Shown one piece after another: positions 20,963 through 21,094 of a stretch of 21,094 nt of DNA. This DNA comes from a virus: IMG/VR virus record IMGVR_UViG_3300036832_000700, positions 1 through 21,094 of that record, one strand, 5' to 3'. The notes under the pieces were generated by a model. It had not been told where the DNA came from. It ran no database searches and saw only the letters and a list, made by a program, of their open reading frames with translations. Each line of letters starts with the position of its first letter. Within the stretch, counting starts at the first letter, position 1. A program made the translations under genes and the position numbers.

Positions 20963-21094
20963 GCGACCGGCTGGTGACCGTCCACAGGACAGGCGACCGG
21001 TCGACCGTCAAGACGGTCATGGCAGTGTTGGCAGCCGAGACGGAAAAACTGCTGCGCCAGGCGGTGACGATGGTGGAAGCCCAGACGGCCGAAC
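20959..21094 (+). CDS. Unrecognised gene, N-terminal part (cut by window edge)
   Basis: It starts in an ATGA overlap with the FlbD-like gene and remains open to the end of the window (45 codons). The visible part (SDRLVTVHRTGDRSTVKTVM, then AVLAAETEKLLRQAV) is a basic start followed by an amphipathic helix. Too little is visible to assign a function. Confidence 0.5.
   Translation, partial: MSDRLVTVHRTGDRSTVKTVMAVLAAETEKLLRQAVTMVEAQTAE

Overview
The window is a high-GC stretch of a tailed-phage or prophage genome, cut from the middle of the virion-structure module. It starts inside a portal gene and ends inside a small unrecognised gene. Almost every gene lies on the + strand, and most neighbours are joined by ATGA/GTGA/TGATG overlaps or a few bases of spacing, which suggests one long late operon. 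The gene order is portal, small genes, scaffold, major capsid, head-tail adaptor, propeller-like hub, GNAT-like protein, ejection-type proteins, tail fibres. This parallels the P22-type podovirus plan (gp1-8-5-4-10-14-7/20/16-9). Base composition and protein style suggest a host in the Alphaproteobacteria, perhaps Hyphomicrobiales, but no host gene is present and this is only an inference. No terminase, integrase, repressor, holin, endolysin, tRNA or CRISPR array was seen, so the lifestyle cannot be decided.

Region by region: 2-2855 holds the portal C-terminus with a long Pro/Gly-rich tail, followed by five small genes. One has an IPT/TIG Ig-like domain, one is a KTSC-domain protein, and one resembles the Acb2/Tad1 family of cyclic-nucleotide sponges that phages use against CBASS and Thoeris immunity. 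Next come scaffold (2833-4026) and major capsid protein (4045-4998), then a strong hairpin in the 111-bp intergenic space. Genes from 5110 to 8396 build the connector and tail hub. Genes from 8407 to 13427 look like proteins carried inside the capsid and ejected into the cell. They include a small lytic transglycosylase, several Ala/Pro/Gln-rich proteins and one with a twice-repeated GLFDDV motif.

The most unusual part is 13421-16023. A 740-residue protein of unclear function, with a zincin-like HE...H region that is one residue out of register, is flanked on both sides by small genes on the opposite strand. The first encodes a 40-aa single-span membrane protein with a good ribosome binding site. 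It also has a sigma70-like promoter whose spacer contains a palindrome, a possible operator. The second encodes a 74-aa acidic protein that may be translated from a leaderless message. This looks like an accessory (moron-type) insertion between the ejection and fibre genes.

From 16073 to 20048 come two tail-fibre-like proteins, separated by a small probable fibre-associated protein and a two-domain beta-sandwich protein. The window closes with a chain of five overlapping small genes, one of them FlbD-like, that probably lead into a lysis or late accessory region beyond the edge.
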